Source of the DNA: a virus
DNA length: 23,940 bases
Reading direction: 5' to 3' (one strand)
Virus record (IMG/VR): IMGVR_UViG_3300008459_004928
Span: 1 to 23,940 of that record
Made by a program: the position numbers and the translations under genes. Below, piece by piece: positions 7,029 through 13,300 of the stretch. The notes under the pieces were generated by a model, which worked only from the letters and a program-made list of their open reading frames with translations, had not been told where the DNA came from and did not search any database. Positions within the stretch are counted from its first letter, which is position 1. Each line of letters opens with the position of its first letter.

Positions 7029-7872
7029 TGGACTTGGTAATAATGGTAGACTTGGGAATCAAATGTTCCAATATGCGGCACTAAAAGGTATAGCAAGACG
7101 TAGGGGATATGATTTCTGTATTCCTCCCTTTGGTGCAAAAAGAATTGATAATTATAGTTTACATGTTTGCTTTAAATTATCGAGTGTTAGTAGTGGAAAT
7201 TTAAAATTTTTAGATAATGGTCATGCACCAGTTGTGGTAGAAAAGGATTATCACTATGATTCAATTCTTCATGATTTGTGTCCAGATGATGTAAGTTTGT
7301 TTGGATTCTTTCAGTCCGAAAAATGGTTTAAAGACATTGAATCTGAAATCCGTGAAGATTTTACTTTTGAGGAGGGTATTTTTAATCCCTGTAAAGAATT
7401 TATTTCTGAGTTTGAAAAGACTCCAATATTTTTACATGTAAGGAGAGGTGACCCAAATCTTGTTGATGCTCGTGGATTTAAGTGGGCATATGTAAATCTT
7501 GCAGATACTCATCCAGTACAACCAATTGAATATTATGAGGAGGCACTCAAAGAATTTGATGAAAACCAACCAGTAATTGTATTTTCCGATTCTCCTGAGT
7601 GGGTTAAAGAGCAGAAAATTTTTGAACCAGATAGATTCTTTATATCTGAACCACAAGAAAAATATCCTGATGGGTCTTATACTCCATATGTTGATTTGTG
7701 TTTGATGTCCCTTTGTTCTGGTGGTATTATTGCTAACTCATCTCTATCTTGGTGGGGTGCTTGGTTACAAAATCGCAAAGGAAAGATTGTTGCACCACAA
7801 ATGTGGTTTGGTCCTTCTTATGCTGATAAAGATACTAAAGATTTGTATTGTGAGGAATGGAAAGTAATTTAA
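7015..7872 (+). CDS. Glycosyltransferase family 11 (alpha-1,2-fucosyltransferase type), copy 2
   Basis: A 285-residue paralogue of the gene at 5315, with the same motif set: GRLGNQMFQYA, FLHVRRG, SDSPEWVKEQ and NSSLSWWGA. The shared segments include a 32-nt identical DNA run near the 3' end and a 20-nt run near the start. It begins 14 nt before the preceding stop with AGGGGAG upstream. Differences cluster in the acceptor-facing middle (about residues 50-80 and 148-165), so the two copies probably act on different acceptors or positions in the same glycan. Confidence 0.9.
   Translation: MLAFNGLGNNGRLGNQMFQYAALKGIARRRGYDFCIPPFGAKRIDNYSLHVCFKLSSVSSGNLKFLDNGHAPVVVEKDYHYDSILHDLCPDDVSLFGFFQSEKWFKDIESEIREDFTFEEGIFNPCKEFISEFEKTPIFLHVRRGDPNLVDARGFKWAYVNLADTHPVQPIEYYEEALKEFDENQPVIVFSDSPEWVKEQKIFEPDRFFISEPQEKYPDGSYTPYVDLCLMSLCSGGIIANSSLSWWGAWLQNRKGKIVAPQMWFGPSYADKDTKDLYCEEWKVI
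7729..7760 (+). repeat. 32-nt direct repeat, unit 2 (GT11 copies)
   Basis: Second unit of the 32-nt identity described at 6029-6060, in the same codon phase. The pair could recombine and delete the glycosyltransferase gene between them. Confidence 0.9.
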
Positions 7873-8660
7873 TGGAAAAAAATAAATCTTCCTATAAACT
7901 AAAGAATATTGGTCCAATTTATTATCTCAATCTTGATGGGCAACCAGAAAGAAACGAATATATGGAAGACCAACTTAAATACTGGGAAATTGAAAACTAT
8001 ACTCGTATTTCTGCATATGATGGCAGAGAGGATGATTTGAGTGGAATTATTTCTGGAAGATATCCTCAGTTGATGACTTCTGGTGAGATTGGATGCACAA
8101 CTTCTCATCTTAAAGCAATTAAGCATTGGTATGAGACATCAGATTCTCCATATGCAGTAATCATGGAAGATGATGTTGACCTCCAGATTGTTCAGAATTG
8201 GGATTTTACTTGGAGTCAATTTTATTCTCTTATCCCATATGATTGGGATGTGATTCAATTATCAATTATTTGCACAGGACCTTTGCATGTTCAATTACAT
8301 AAGAGGTTTGTTAATGATTTTTCTACTGCATGTTATATGATATCTCGTCATCATGCAGAAAAAATCATTAAGCATCATATTAGAGGAGATAAGTATAAAC
8401 TTGATAATGGCGTAAAGCCTAGGGCAGTAGCAGATGACTTGATTTATAACTCAGGAAATACATTTTCAATACCAATTTTCCTGTATAGAATTGCTCTGGG
8501 GTCTTCTATTCATCCTGATCATATTGATATTTTCCATCGTTCTAGTCACGATGGTCTTTTAAATTTTTGGCAGCAGAATGGTGCTGGGTTGAAAATTGAA
8601 GAATTGATGAATTACGATCCTTATCTTGGAAGGATAACTGAGAACAAACAGGAGTCTTGA
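7872..8660 (+). CDS. Glycosyltransferase family 25 (LPS-type)
   Basis: A 262-residue protein. The start at 7872 (TAATG with the preceding stop, GGAAAG upstream) is preferred over ATG 7857. IYYLNLDGQPERNEYM near the N-terminus, ISAYDGRE, SGEIGCTTSHLKAIKHW and the acidic MEDDVDLQ are the ordered hallmarks of GT25, which includes LPS beta-1,4-galactosyltransferases and procollagen glycosyltransferases. The MEDD motif binds metal and nucleotide sugar. It is the last gene of the sugar operon, and its TGA overlaps the -35 box of the porin promoter. Acceptor unknown; an LPS or capsule chain of the host is the likely target. Confidence 0.88.
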   Translation: MEKNKSSYKLKNIGPIYYLNLDGQPERNEYMEDQLKYWEIENYTRISAYDGREDDLSGIISGRYPQLMTSGEIGCTTSHLKAIKHWYETSDSPYAVIMEDDVDLQIVQNWDFTWSQFYSLIPYDWDVIQLSIICTGPLHVQLHKRFVNDFSTACYMISRHHAEKIIKHHIRGDKYKLDNGVKPRAVADDLIYNSGNTFSIPIFLYRIALGSSIHPDHIDIFHRSSHDGLLNFWQQNGAGLKIEELMNYDPYLGRITENKQES

Positions 8661-8686
8661 CAAAACTTTAAAATCCATAATATGAT
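8657..8686 (+). promoter_or_regulatory. Sigma70 promoter of the porin gene
   Basis: TTGACA (8657-8662) and TATGAT (8681-8686) are spaced 18 bp. The -35 box overlaps the stop codon of the GT25 gene. The predicted start near 8693 falls in the 5' arm of the terminator hairpin that follows. Confidence 0.78.
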
Positions 8687-8690
8687 ACAC

Positions 8691-8718
8691 AAACCTTAAA
8701 CAACTTAAGGTTTTTTTT
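8691..8718 (+). terminator. Terminator of the glycan operon / 5' hairpin of porin mRNA
   Basis: AAACCTTAA (8691-8699) pairs with TTAAGGTTT (8705-8713) around a 5-nt loop, followed by a T run to 8718. It lies after the porin -10 box. It can stop read-through from the sugar operon, while transcripts starting at about 8693 would carry a shortened version at their 5' end. Confidence 0.75.
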
Positions 8719-8745
8719 ATATTCTATAGAAGAAAAATAAAACTT

Positions 8746-10212
8746 ATGAAAATCAAACAACTGATGCTTGCACCTGTTGCTCTTGGTATGGTTGCTCCTG
8801 TTGCTGCGAATGCTGCAGACCTTAATATGGCAGCAGTCAATCAATATTCCACTGAGCAAGTCTCAAGCATTAATCAACTTTCTGATGTGCAACCCACCGA
8901 TTGGGCATATCAGGCACTCAGCAATCTTGTAGAGCGTTATGGTTGCGTTGCTGGTTATGCAAACGGCACCTTCGGTGGTAGTCGTGCAATGACCCGTTAT
9001 GAAGCAGCAGCACTTCTGAATGCTTGCCTGGATCGTGTAACTGAAAACACCGATGAACTAAAGCGTCTTGCTGATGAGTTCCGTAATGAACTAACTGTTA
9101 TTCAAGGTAGCGTTGCTAAATTGGAAGCACAAGTTGGTGAACTTGAAGCAACTCAGTTCTCCACTACCACTAAACTTCGTGGTGAAGCAAACTTTGTTCT
9201 TGGTGGTGTTGATGACTACCGCACTAAAGGTGGTGATACAACTCGTACTGCGTTCAACTATGATCTGCGTCTGAACCTAGATACTTCATTTACTGGTAAG
9301 GACCTGCTCCGTACTCGTCTGCGTTCTTCTAACTTTAGTAGTGATCCTTTCGGTTCCAGCTCTTCTTTGTTCAAACTGGATAAGGCAGACAACACTTCCA
9401 GCGAAGTTGGTAACAATGTAGTTATTGACCGTCTGTATTACTCATTCCCTGCTTTCAATAATAAAGCAACTCTGACTGCTGGTGCTGCAGTTCGTAATAC
9501 CGAAATTGCTTGGATGCCTTCTGCTTACAAGTCTGGTATTCTTGATTTCTTTGCTGTTGCTGGTACTCCTGGTGTCTATAACAAGGCAACTGGTGCTGGT
9601 TTTGGTGCTCAGTATGGTAAGAAAGGTCTTATTGCTGGTGTAAATTATGTTGCACAAGCAGGTCAAGATAGCACCCGTGGTGAGTTTGATGAGACTGGTG
9701 CTCTGAATACTCTTGCACAAATCGGTTATCGTGGTACTAACTACGGTGCTGCATTCGGTTATCGTTATGGTACTGAAGGCACTCGTGTTCGCACCTACAA
9801 CGGTCTGAATGGTGCTTCTGGTACTCTGGTTCCTGGTCAAACCTCCAACGGATATGCTCTGAACGCATATTGGGAGCCTGAGAAGTCGGGTATTATCCCC
9901 GCTATCTCTGCTGGTTATGGTTGGAACACCGTGAGTGGAACTGCTAGCGATGCTACTGATAGTCAGTCCTGGTTCGCTGGTCTTCAGTGGGAAGATGTGT
10001 TTGTTGGTGGTAATTCCGCTGGTGTTGCTATCGGTCAGGCACCTACTGGTGAGAACCTTGAGAAAGCAACGATGCTTGAAATCTTCTACAAGTATCAAGT
10101 GTCTGATAACATCAGCATCACTCCTGCTATCATCTACGGTAGCGACAATCAGCGCCTTGCTGACAACTCTTCCAATTGGGGAGGAATTTTACAAACTACC
10201 TTTAAGTTCTGA
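8746..10212 (+). CDS. Cyanobacterial-type outer-membrane porin (SLH + OprB-like barrel)
   Basis: A 488-residue protein built like the SomA/SomB porins of cyanobacteria. It has a signal peptide (1-24, ending AANA), an SLH domain at about 45-95 (LSDVQPTDWAYQAL, GCVAGYANGTF, MTRYEAAALLNACLDR) and a coiled coil at about 96-137 with heptad spacing. A long beta-rich part follows from about 140 to the end. The last residue is Phe (TTFKF), the usual signal for assembly by the BAM complex. In the host the SLH domain anchors to the cell wall and the barrel passes ions and small solutes. The gene has its own strong promoter and UUCG-type terminator, and its codon use is less AT-rich than the sugar operon, pointing to acquisition from a cyanobacterium. 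Known host function is firm; why a phage carries it is inference. Confidence 0.92.
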   Translation: MKIKQLMLAPVALGMVAPVAANAADLNMAAVNQYSTEQVSSINQLSDVQPTDWAYQALSNLVERYGCVAGYANGTFGGSRAMTRYEAAALLNACLDRVTENTDELKRLADEFRNELTVIQGSVAKLEAQVGELEATQFSTTTKLRGEANFVLGGVDDYRTKGGDTTRTAFNYDLRLNLDTSFTGKDLLRTRLRSSNFSSDPFGSSSSLFKLDKADNTSSEVGNNVVIDRLYYSFPAFNNKATLTAGAAVRNTEIAWMPSAYKSGILDFFAVAGTPGVYNKATGAGFGAQYGKKGLIAGVNYVAQAGQDSTRGEFDETGALNTLAQIGYRGTNYGAAFGYRYGTEGTRVRTYNGLNGASGTLVPGQTSNGYALNAYWEPEKSGIIPAISAGYGWNTVSGTASDATDSQSWFAGLQWEDVFVGGNSAGVAIGQAPTGENLEKATMLEIFYKYQVSDNISITPAIIYGSDNQRLADNSSNWGGILQTTFKF

Positions 10213-10235
10213 TAATCCACTCATAAGTTGATTTA

Positions 10236-10265
10236 GACCATCCTTCGGGGTGGTCTTTTTTTTTT
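10236..10265 (+). terminator. Strong rho-independent terminator after the porin
   Basis: GACCATCC (10236-10243) pairs with GGGTGGTC (10248-10255), one G-U pair, around a TTCG tetraloop and followed by ten T residues. This is a textbook strong terminator. Confidence 0.95.
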
Positions 10266-10284
10266 GACTTCCTGACAAAGACCC

Positions 10285-10313
10285 TTGACATCTCTTAAGG
10301 TTTCCTATATAAT
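10285..10313 (+). promoter_or_regulatory. Consensus sigma70 promoter of the hli-petF operon
   Basis: TTGACA (10285-10290) and TATAAT (10308-10313) are both perfect and spaced 17 bp. The predicted start near 10320 lies about 22 nt before the hli ATG. The downstream genes overlap or abut up to the terminator at 12074, so this promoter probably drives them all early in infection using the host polymerase. Confidence 0.92.
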
Positions 10314-10341
10314 TGTGTAACAATTCGTAATAAAACGAAAA

Positions 10342-10551
10342 ATGACTGTAACCAAAAATGAGTTCGGGCAAATGAATATGTTTGCCAAAGAACCATCAAT
10401 GTATATGACCAAGGAAGACCTTGAGCGTTATGGTATCGAACCTTATGCCGAGAAGGCGGAGAAAATGAATGGACGCTGGGCTATGGTCGGTTTTGTTGCT
10501 GGGTTCATTTCTTATGCTATCACTGGCAACTTCTTCTTCGGCATCTTCTGA
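10342..10551 (+). CDS. hli: High-light-inducible protein (Hli/Hlip)
   Basis: A 69-residue protein. The C-terminal half (about 36-69) has the single chlorophyll-binding helix of the Hlip family: AEKMNGRWAMVGFVAG, with the ExxNGRxAM motif, then FISYAITGNFFFGIF. Hlips sit in the thylakoid membrane, bind chlorophyll and carotenoid, dissipate excess light energy and help photosystem II repair. The N-terminal 35 residues are polar and typical of phage versions. It leads an operon from a consensus promoter and is followed within 13 nt by a tiny membrane peptide gene and ferredoxin. Confidence 0.95.
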   Translation: MTVTKNEFGQMNMFAKEPSMYMTKEDLERYGIEPYAEKAEKMNGRWAMVGFVAGFISYAITGNFFFGIF

Positions 10552-10564
10552 CAATTGATTGACA

Positions 10565-10651
10565 ATGACTTCAATTATCTTTACAATGACTTCAGTTGCC
10601 TTCTTCGTCCTGTTGGCAGCATCCGTAGAAAAACTTTGTGAGACTTACTAA
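10565..10651 (+). CDS. 28-residue membrane peptide between hli and petF
   Basis: A short frame [20 protein letters not shown] plus VEKLCETY ends in TAATG, sharing one base with the ferredoxin start. One hydrophobic helix (about 2-20) and a short charged tail give the size and shape of single-helix photosystem or cytochrome subunits, though I do not recognise a specific one. Exact coupling to petF and the lack of any gap favour a real gene. Confidence 0.55.
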   Translation: MTSIIFTMTSVAFFVLLAASVEKLCETY

Positions 10652-10944
10652 TGACCGTTTTTAATGTCACTCTCCAATCCCCTGATGGCACTGAGACTAC
10701 TATTCAGTGTCCCGATGATCAATATATTCTTGAAGCAGCAGAAGAATCGGGGGTAGATCTCCCCTCATCGTGTAAAGCAGGTGCTTGTAGTGCTTGTGCT
10801 GGAAAACTTATCTCTGGCACTGTTGATAATGAAGAACAATCGTTTCTTGATGATGACCAGATTGCCGATGGTTGGGTGCTCACCTGTGTAGCATATCCTA
10901 CAAGTGATTGCGTAATTCTTACTGAACAGGAAGAAAACCTGTGA
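10651..10944 (+). CDS. petF: Plant-type [2Fe-2S] ferredoxin
   Basis: A 97-residue soluble ferredoxin. The cluster ligands are Cys41, Cys46, Cys49 and Cys79, in [12 protein letters not shown] and TCVAYP, the exact spacing of photosynthetic ferredoxins. Length is normal. In cyanobacteria ferredoxin accepts electrons from photosystem I and delivers them to NADP reductase, nitrogen and sulfur assimilation, thioredoxin reductase and bilin reductases. In this operon it sits with Hlips and a peroxiredoxin, suggesting support of reductant supply under infection. The start is coupled to the upstream 28-residue peptide. Confidence 0.96.
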   Translation: MTVFNVTLQSPDGTETTIQCPDDQYILEAAEESGVDLPSSCKAGACSACAGKLISGTVDNEEQSFLDDDQIADGWVLTCVAYPTSDCVILTEQEENL

Positions 10945-11216
10945 GTGCTGGAATGCTTGGGCAACTTGGAATTGCCCTCCAAGAACTTGGATGGGATGCT
11001 AATGATGAACTCTCTGTAGAAATTGGTGGAGTAGCAGTGACAGGAACTGCTACTCACCCAGATGCAAATCCAAAATGGGCAAAACCATTCGGAACAGTAT
11101 CCTACCAAAACGATGCTTTCATCGTAATCAAAAGCAAGTCAAGGAACCCAGTTGTTCCTTCGCAATCAAATCCTGAACTCAAACAACATCACTCTTATCA
11201 AGGAGAAAACAAATGA
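10941..11216 (+). CDS. 91-residue soluble protein, unknown
   Basis: The start is a GTG overlapping the ferredoxin stop (GTGA), with AGGAAG about 8 nt upstream; an ATG lies 12 nt further in. The protein begins [19 protein letters not shown] beta-rich middle follows ([34 protein letters not shown]) and the tail is polar. No Cys cluster, signal peptide or membrane segment. Not recognised. Position between petF and hli, with coupled translation on both sides, suggests a role tied to the photosynthetic genes. Confidence 0.65.
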   Translation: MSAGMLGQLGIALQELGWDANDELSVEIGGVAVTGTATHPDANPKWAKPFGTVSYQNDAFIVIKSKSRNPVVPSQSNPELKQHHSYQGENK

Positions 11217-11332
11217 ACAAAATTTTTACTGAAAAAGCAGAACGTATTAATGGTTGGTTTGCAATGATTGGTTTTGTTGCAGCAGCAGGTTCTTATCTCA
11301 CTACTGGGCAAATTATTCCTGGTATATTCTGA
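11213..11332 (+). CDS. hli: Short high-light-inducible protein (second hli)
   Basis: A 39-residue Hlip consisting of almost only the pigment-binding helix: EKAERINGWFAMIGFVAAAG followed by SYLTTGQIIPGIF. The ExxNGxxAM core is kept, with Trp in place of the usual Arg after NG. An AAGGAG ribosome site (11200-11205) precedes the ATG, which overlaps the previous stop (ATGA). It differs from the 69-residue hli in lacking the N-terminal extension. Small Hlips form dimers in the thylakoid to bind chlorophyll. Confidence 0.88.
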   Translation: MNKIFTEKAERINGWFAMIGFVAAAGSYLTTGQIIPGIF

Positions 11333-11475
11333 TGAAATGTAAAGTGCAGTTGTATGTTGCTGGTAAAGTCTTTTATGAGATTGTAGAAGCAAGAGATTAT
11401 AAAGACGCAAGAGAGACTGCACTTGCAAGAAATCCTAAAGCAAAAGTTGTTGGTGTTAATGCCGTTTTTAATTAA
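11332..11475 (+). CDS. 47-residue conserved-looking soluble protein
   Basis: Starts in a TGATG overlap with the short hli stop. The sequence begins MKCKVQLYVAGKVFYEIVEA and continues with an ARDYKDARETALARNP helix and AKVVGVNAVF, giving a beta-alpha-beta plan. It resembles a small protein often seen beside cyanophage hli genes, but I know no function. A longer frame from 11254 exists but would run through the hli gene; the coupled start is preferred. Confidence 0.65.
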   Translation: MKCKVQLYVAGKVFYEIVEARDYKDARETALARNPKAKVVGVNAVFN

Positions 11476-11513
11476 TAATTATGTTTAACTTTTTTAAAAA
11501 GAAGGAGAAAAAT

Positions 11514-12053
11514 ATGGAAGTTCCTATGCGTAAAGAAAAATATATTATTCCTACAGTAGAATTTGCATTCCGTGAGAATGGTGAGTTTGTAAATAGAACA
11601 ACTGCTGAACTTTTTGATGGTAAGCGTGTTATTCTATTCTCTCTCCCTGGTGCATTTACTCCTACTTGCTCTGCTTATCAACTCCCTGGATTTGAAGAGA
11701 AGTACGATGATTTTATTTCTCTTGGTATTGATGCTATCTATTGTATTTCTGTTAATGATGGTTTCGTGATGAATGCTTGGGCAAAAGACCAAAATATTCA
11801 AAAGGTAAAACTTATTCCTGACGGTAATGCATATTTCACACGGTCTATGGGATATCTTGTCACTAAGTCCAACCTTGGTTTCGGTGATCGGTCTTGGCGT
11901 TATGCTGCAATTGTGGATAACGGAGTCATCGAGAAACTATTCGTTGAGGATGGTATGCGTGACAATGCAGACACAGACCCATATGAAAAGAGCACCCCAG
12001 AAAACGTTTTTGAGTATGTGAAATCTACTGTTAGACAAGTAGCAACAGTTTGA
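11514..12053 (+). CDS. Peroxiredoxin (Prx5 / AhpC-TSA type)
   Basis: A 179-residue thiol peroxidase. The ATG at 11514 follows AAGGAG at ideal spacing; an upstream in-frame ATG (11481) lacks a ribosome site and would add 11 residues. The peroxidatic Cys52 lies in LPGAFTPTCSAYQLPGF, and FGDRSWRYAAIVDNGVIEKLFVE matches the C-terminal part of Prx5/redoxin proteins. Prx5 reduces H2O2 and alkyl hydroperoxides using glutaredoxin or thioredoxin. It is the last gene of the hli-petF operon, before a strong terminator, and would protect against oxygen radicals from photosynthesis during infection. Confidence 0.9.
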   Translation: MEVPMRKEKYIIPTVEFAFRENGEFVNRTTAELFDGKRVILFSLPGAFTPTCSAYQLPGFEEKYDDFISLGIDAIYCISVNDGFVMNAWAKDQNIQKVKLIPDGNAYFTRSMGYLVTKSNLGFGDRSWRYAAIVDNGVIEKLFVEDGMRDNADTDPYEKSTPENVFEYVKSTVRQVATV

Positions 12054-12073
12054 AACAATAAGAAGTAATACTT

Positions 12074-12108
12074 ATCTCTGCCTCTAAATAAGAGGCAGAG
12101 ATTTTTTT
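12074..12108 (+). terminator. Rho-independent terminator after the peroxiredoxin
   Basis: A perfect 12-bp stem (12074-12085 with 12091-12102), AAATA loop and T run to 12108. It closes the hli-petF-prx operon. Confidence 0.95.
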
Positions 12109-12113
12109 ATGTT

Positions 12114-12275
12114 ATGTCTAAGGGACAAATTACGAAAGACTTAATTAAATATGAAGTCTTAAAGATAAAAGCTGAGTTGGATAAAGAGCATACTGGATGG
12201 GAATCTGACCCTAAAGGGATGGCACATAGGTATCTGAATAAAATTTTAGATAAACTGGAAGAGTACAGGTATTAA
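12114..12275 (+). CDS. 53-residue charged helical protein, unknown
   Basis: Directly after the terminator, a frame beginning MSKGQITKDLIKYEVLKIKA encodes a Lys/Glu-rich protein likely to form two helices around GWESDPKGMAHRYLNK. No ribosome site is obvious. The pattern (start with Ser-Lys-Gly-Gln, alternating charge, Trp in the turn) looks like conserved small cyanophage proteins, but I cannot name it. The stretch from 12276 to 12359 after it holds only a late promoter motif. Confidence 0.55.
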   Translation: MSKGQITKDLIKYEVLKIKAELDKEHTGWESDPKGMAHRYLNKILDKLEEYRY

Positions 12276-12326
12276 ATTCAATATAGTTAGTTGAAAAAGA
12301 TATAACTTGCCATTATACCCAAAAAT

Positions 12327-12334
12327 CATAAATA
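12327..12334 (+). promoter_or_regulatory. T4-like late promoter motif before the C39 gene
   Basis: CATAAATA matches the NATAAATA late promoter octamer of T4-like phages. It lies 26 nt before the ATG at 12360 in a short AT-rich gap. Confidence 0.55.
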
Positions 12335-12359
12335 TCTTCAGTGTCAAAAATAGATATCT

Positions 12360-13031
12360 ATGACCTTAGATCTTCATAACTTTTTTAAGTTTTATGATGA
12401 TAAGAACCCCAACCACGTTGCTGCGGTTCAGTGGCTAGAGGATAATCTCCCAGAGAAGTTCCTGGATGATTCACAATCCGATTGGGTGGGTCTGTTTAGA
12501 ACTGCTCCACCTACACCAGCAGTATTGCCTGTTCCTTATTTCAATCAGGTAGATAACTACAGAGACGCACATAGAACTTGCAACTCTTCTTCCTGTGCAA
12601 TGTGCCTTGCTTATTTGAAGCCAGGTTCAATTAAAGGTGATGATGAGTATGTCAAGAAAGTATTTGCGATTGGTGATACGACTGACCATTCTGTTCAGAC
12701 GAAGGTTCTGGCAGGTTATGGAGTTAAGTCACACTTTAGTTACAATCTTTCTTTTGCTGATATTGATAAAAGTCTTGACGCTGGGAAGCCCGTTGTTATT
12801 GGCATACTCCATAGGGGTTCTCTTTCTTCACCTACTGGTGGGCACATGTGTGTTGTAATCGGTAAGACCCCAGACGGTAAGGGTTATTATGTAAATGACC
12901 CATATGGGTCATTGAATGATAACTATAGTGGTCCAGTCACAAATGGTAAGAAGACCATTTACACCAAAGCAGTTCTTAAGCATCGTTGGAACCCAGGTGG
13001 CAACGATGGTTGGGGTCGTATTTTTGATTGA
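12360..13031 (+). CDS. C39-like cysteine peptidase with an N-terminal phage module
   Basis: A 223-residue protein. Residues 3-31 (LDLHNFFKFYDD, HVAAVQWLEDNLP) form a module repeated almost unchanged at the start of the next gene. A Pro/Thr-rich linker (49-58) leads to a papain-like Peptidase_C39_2 domain. Gln63 is in the oxyanion position, Cys74 in the segment CNSSSCAMCLAYL, His162 in GGHMCVVIG and Asp180 in VNDPYGS. Such domains cleave peptides, including cell-wall cross-bridges and Gly-Gly leaders. There is no signal peptide. Together with the lysozyme next door it suggests a wall-degrading set, either in the virion or acting at lysis; the shared module may attach both to a common partner. 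Confidence 0.8.
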   Translation: MTLDLHNFFKFYDDKNPNHVAAVQWLEDNLPEKFLDDSQSDWVGLFRTAPPTPAVLPVPYFNQVDNYRDAHRTCNSSSCAMCLAYLKPGSIKGDDEYVKKVFAIGDTTDHSVQTKVLAGYGVKSHFSYNLSFADIDKSLDAGKPVVIGILHRGSLSSPTGGHMCVVIGKTPDGKGYYVNDPYGSLNDNYSGPVTNGKKTIYTKAVLKHRWNPGGNDGWGRIFD

Positions 13032-13045
13032 TAGGAGAACAACCA

Positions 13046-13267
13046 ATGGCAAGAGTAGACTTACACAACTTTTTTAAGTTTTACGACGATAGAAATCCAA
13101 GTCATGTAAAAGCAGTTCAGTGGTTGGAAGATAATCTTCCAAACGATGTACTTGAAGATGATGCAGATTGGGCAGAAATTTATAGAGCAAAATCTGGTGG
13201 TGGAGCATCTCCTGCAGCACCTGCTGGTGATGTTTGCCCACATTGTGGAAAATCTTTGGGAAAGTAG
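13046..13267 (+). CDS. Short module protein; zero-frame product before a -1 frameshift
   Basis: ATG 13046 has AGGAG 7 nt upstream. The 73-residue product starts MARVDLHNFFKFYDDRNP and contains HVKAVQWLEDNLP, so residues 4-33 match residues 3-32 of the C39 protein at most positions. A GGGASPAAPAG linker follows, then a single CPHCGKSLGK knuckle and a TAG. The last two codons (GGA AAG) form the slippery heptamer G-GGA-AAG. Ribosomes that do not shift make this short protein; those that slip back one base continue into the lysozyme frame. Alternatively it is an independent small gene, but the low-complexity linker runs on in the -1 frame. Confidence 0.75.
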   Translation: MARVDLHNFFKFYDDRNPSHVKAVQWLEDNLPNDVLEDDADWAEIYRAKSGGGASPAAPAGDVCPHCGKSLGK

Positions 13268-13300
13268 GAGGGGCAGCTCCCTCTACTTCTGGTGCTGCCC
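13258..13300 (+). promoter_or_regulatory. Programmed -1 frameshift signal (slippery heptamer plus stem-loop)
   Basis: GGGAAAG at 13258-13264 is in the X-XXY-YYZ phase (G GGA AAG) with the zero-frame stop TAG following at once. This is the heptamer used by phage lambda for gpG/gpGT. After a 6-nt spacer, GGGCAGC (13271-13277) can pair perfectly with GCTGCCC (13294-13300) around a 16-nt loop. An alternative short hairpin GAGGG/CCCTC is also possible. Heptamer, phase, spacer and structure all meet the usual needs of -1 frameshifting in bacteria. Confidence 0.75.

Noticed and set aside
9442-10098. Long minus-strand frame of 218 residues
   Set aside because: It mirrors the porin codons; the composition (Thr/Ser/Ile-rich, no domains) is typical of antisense shadows.
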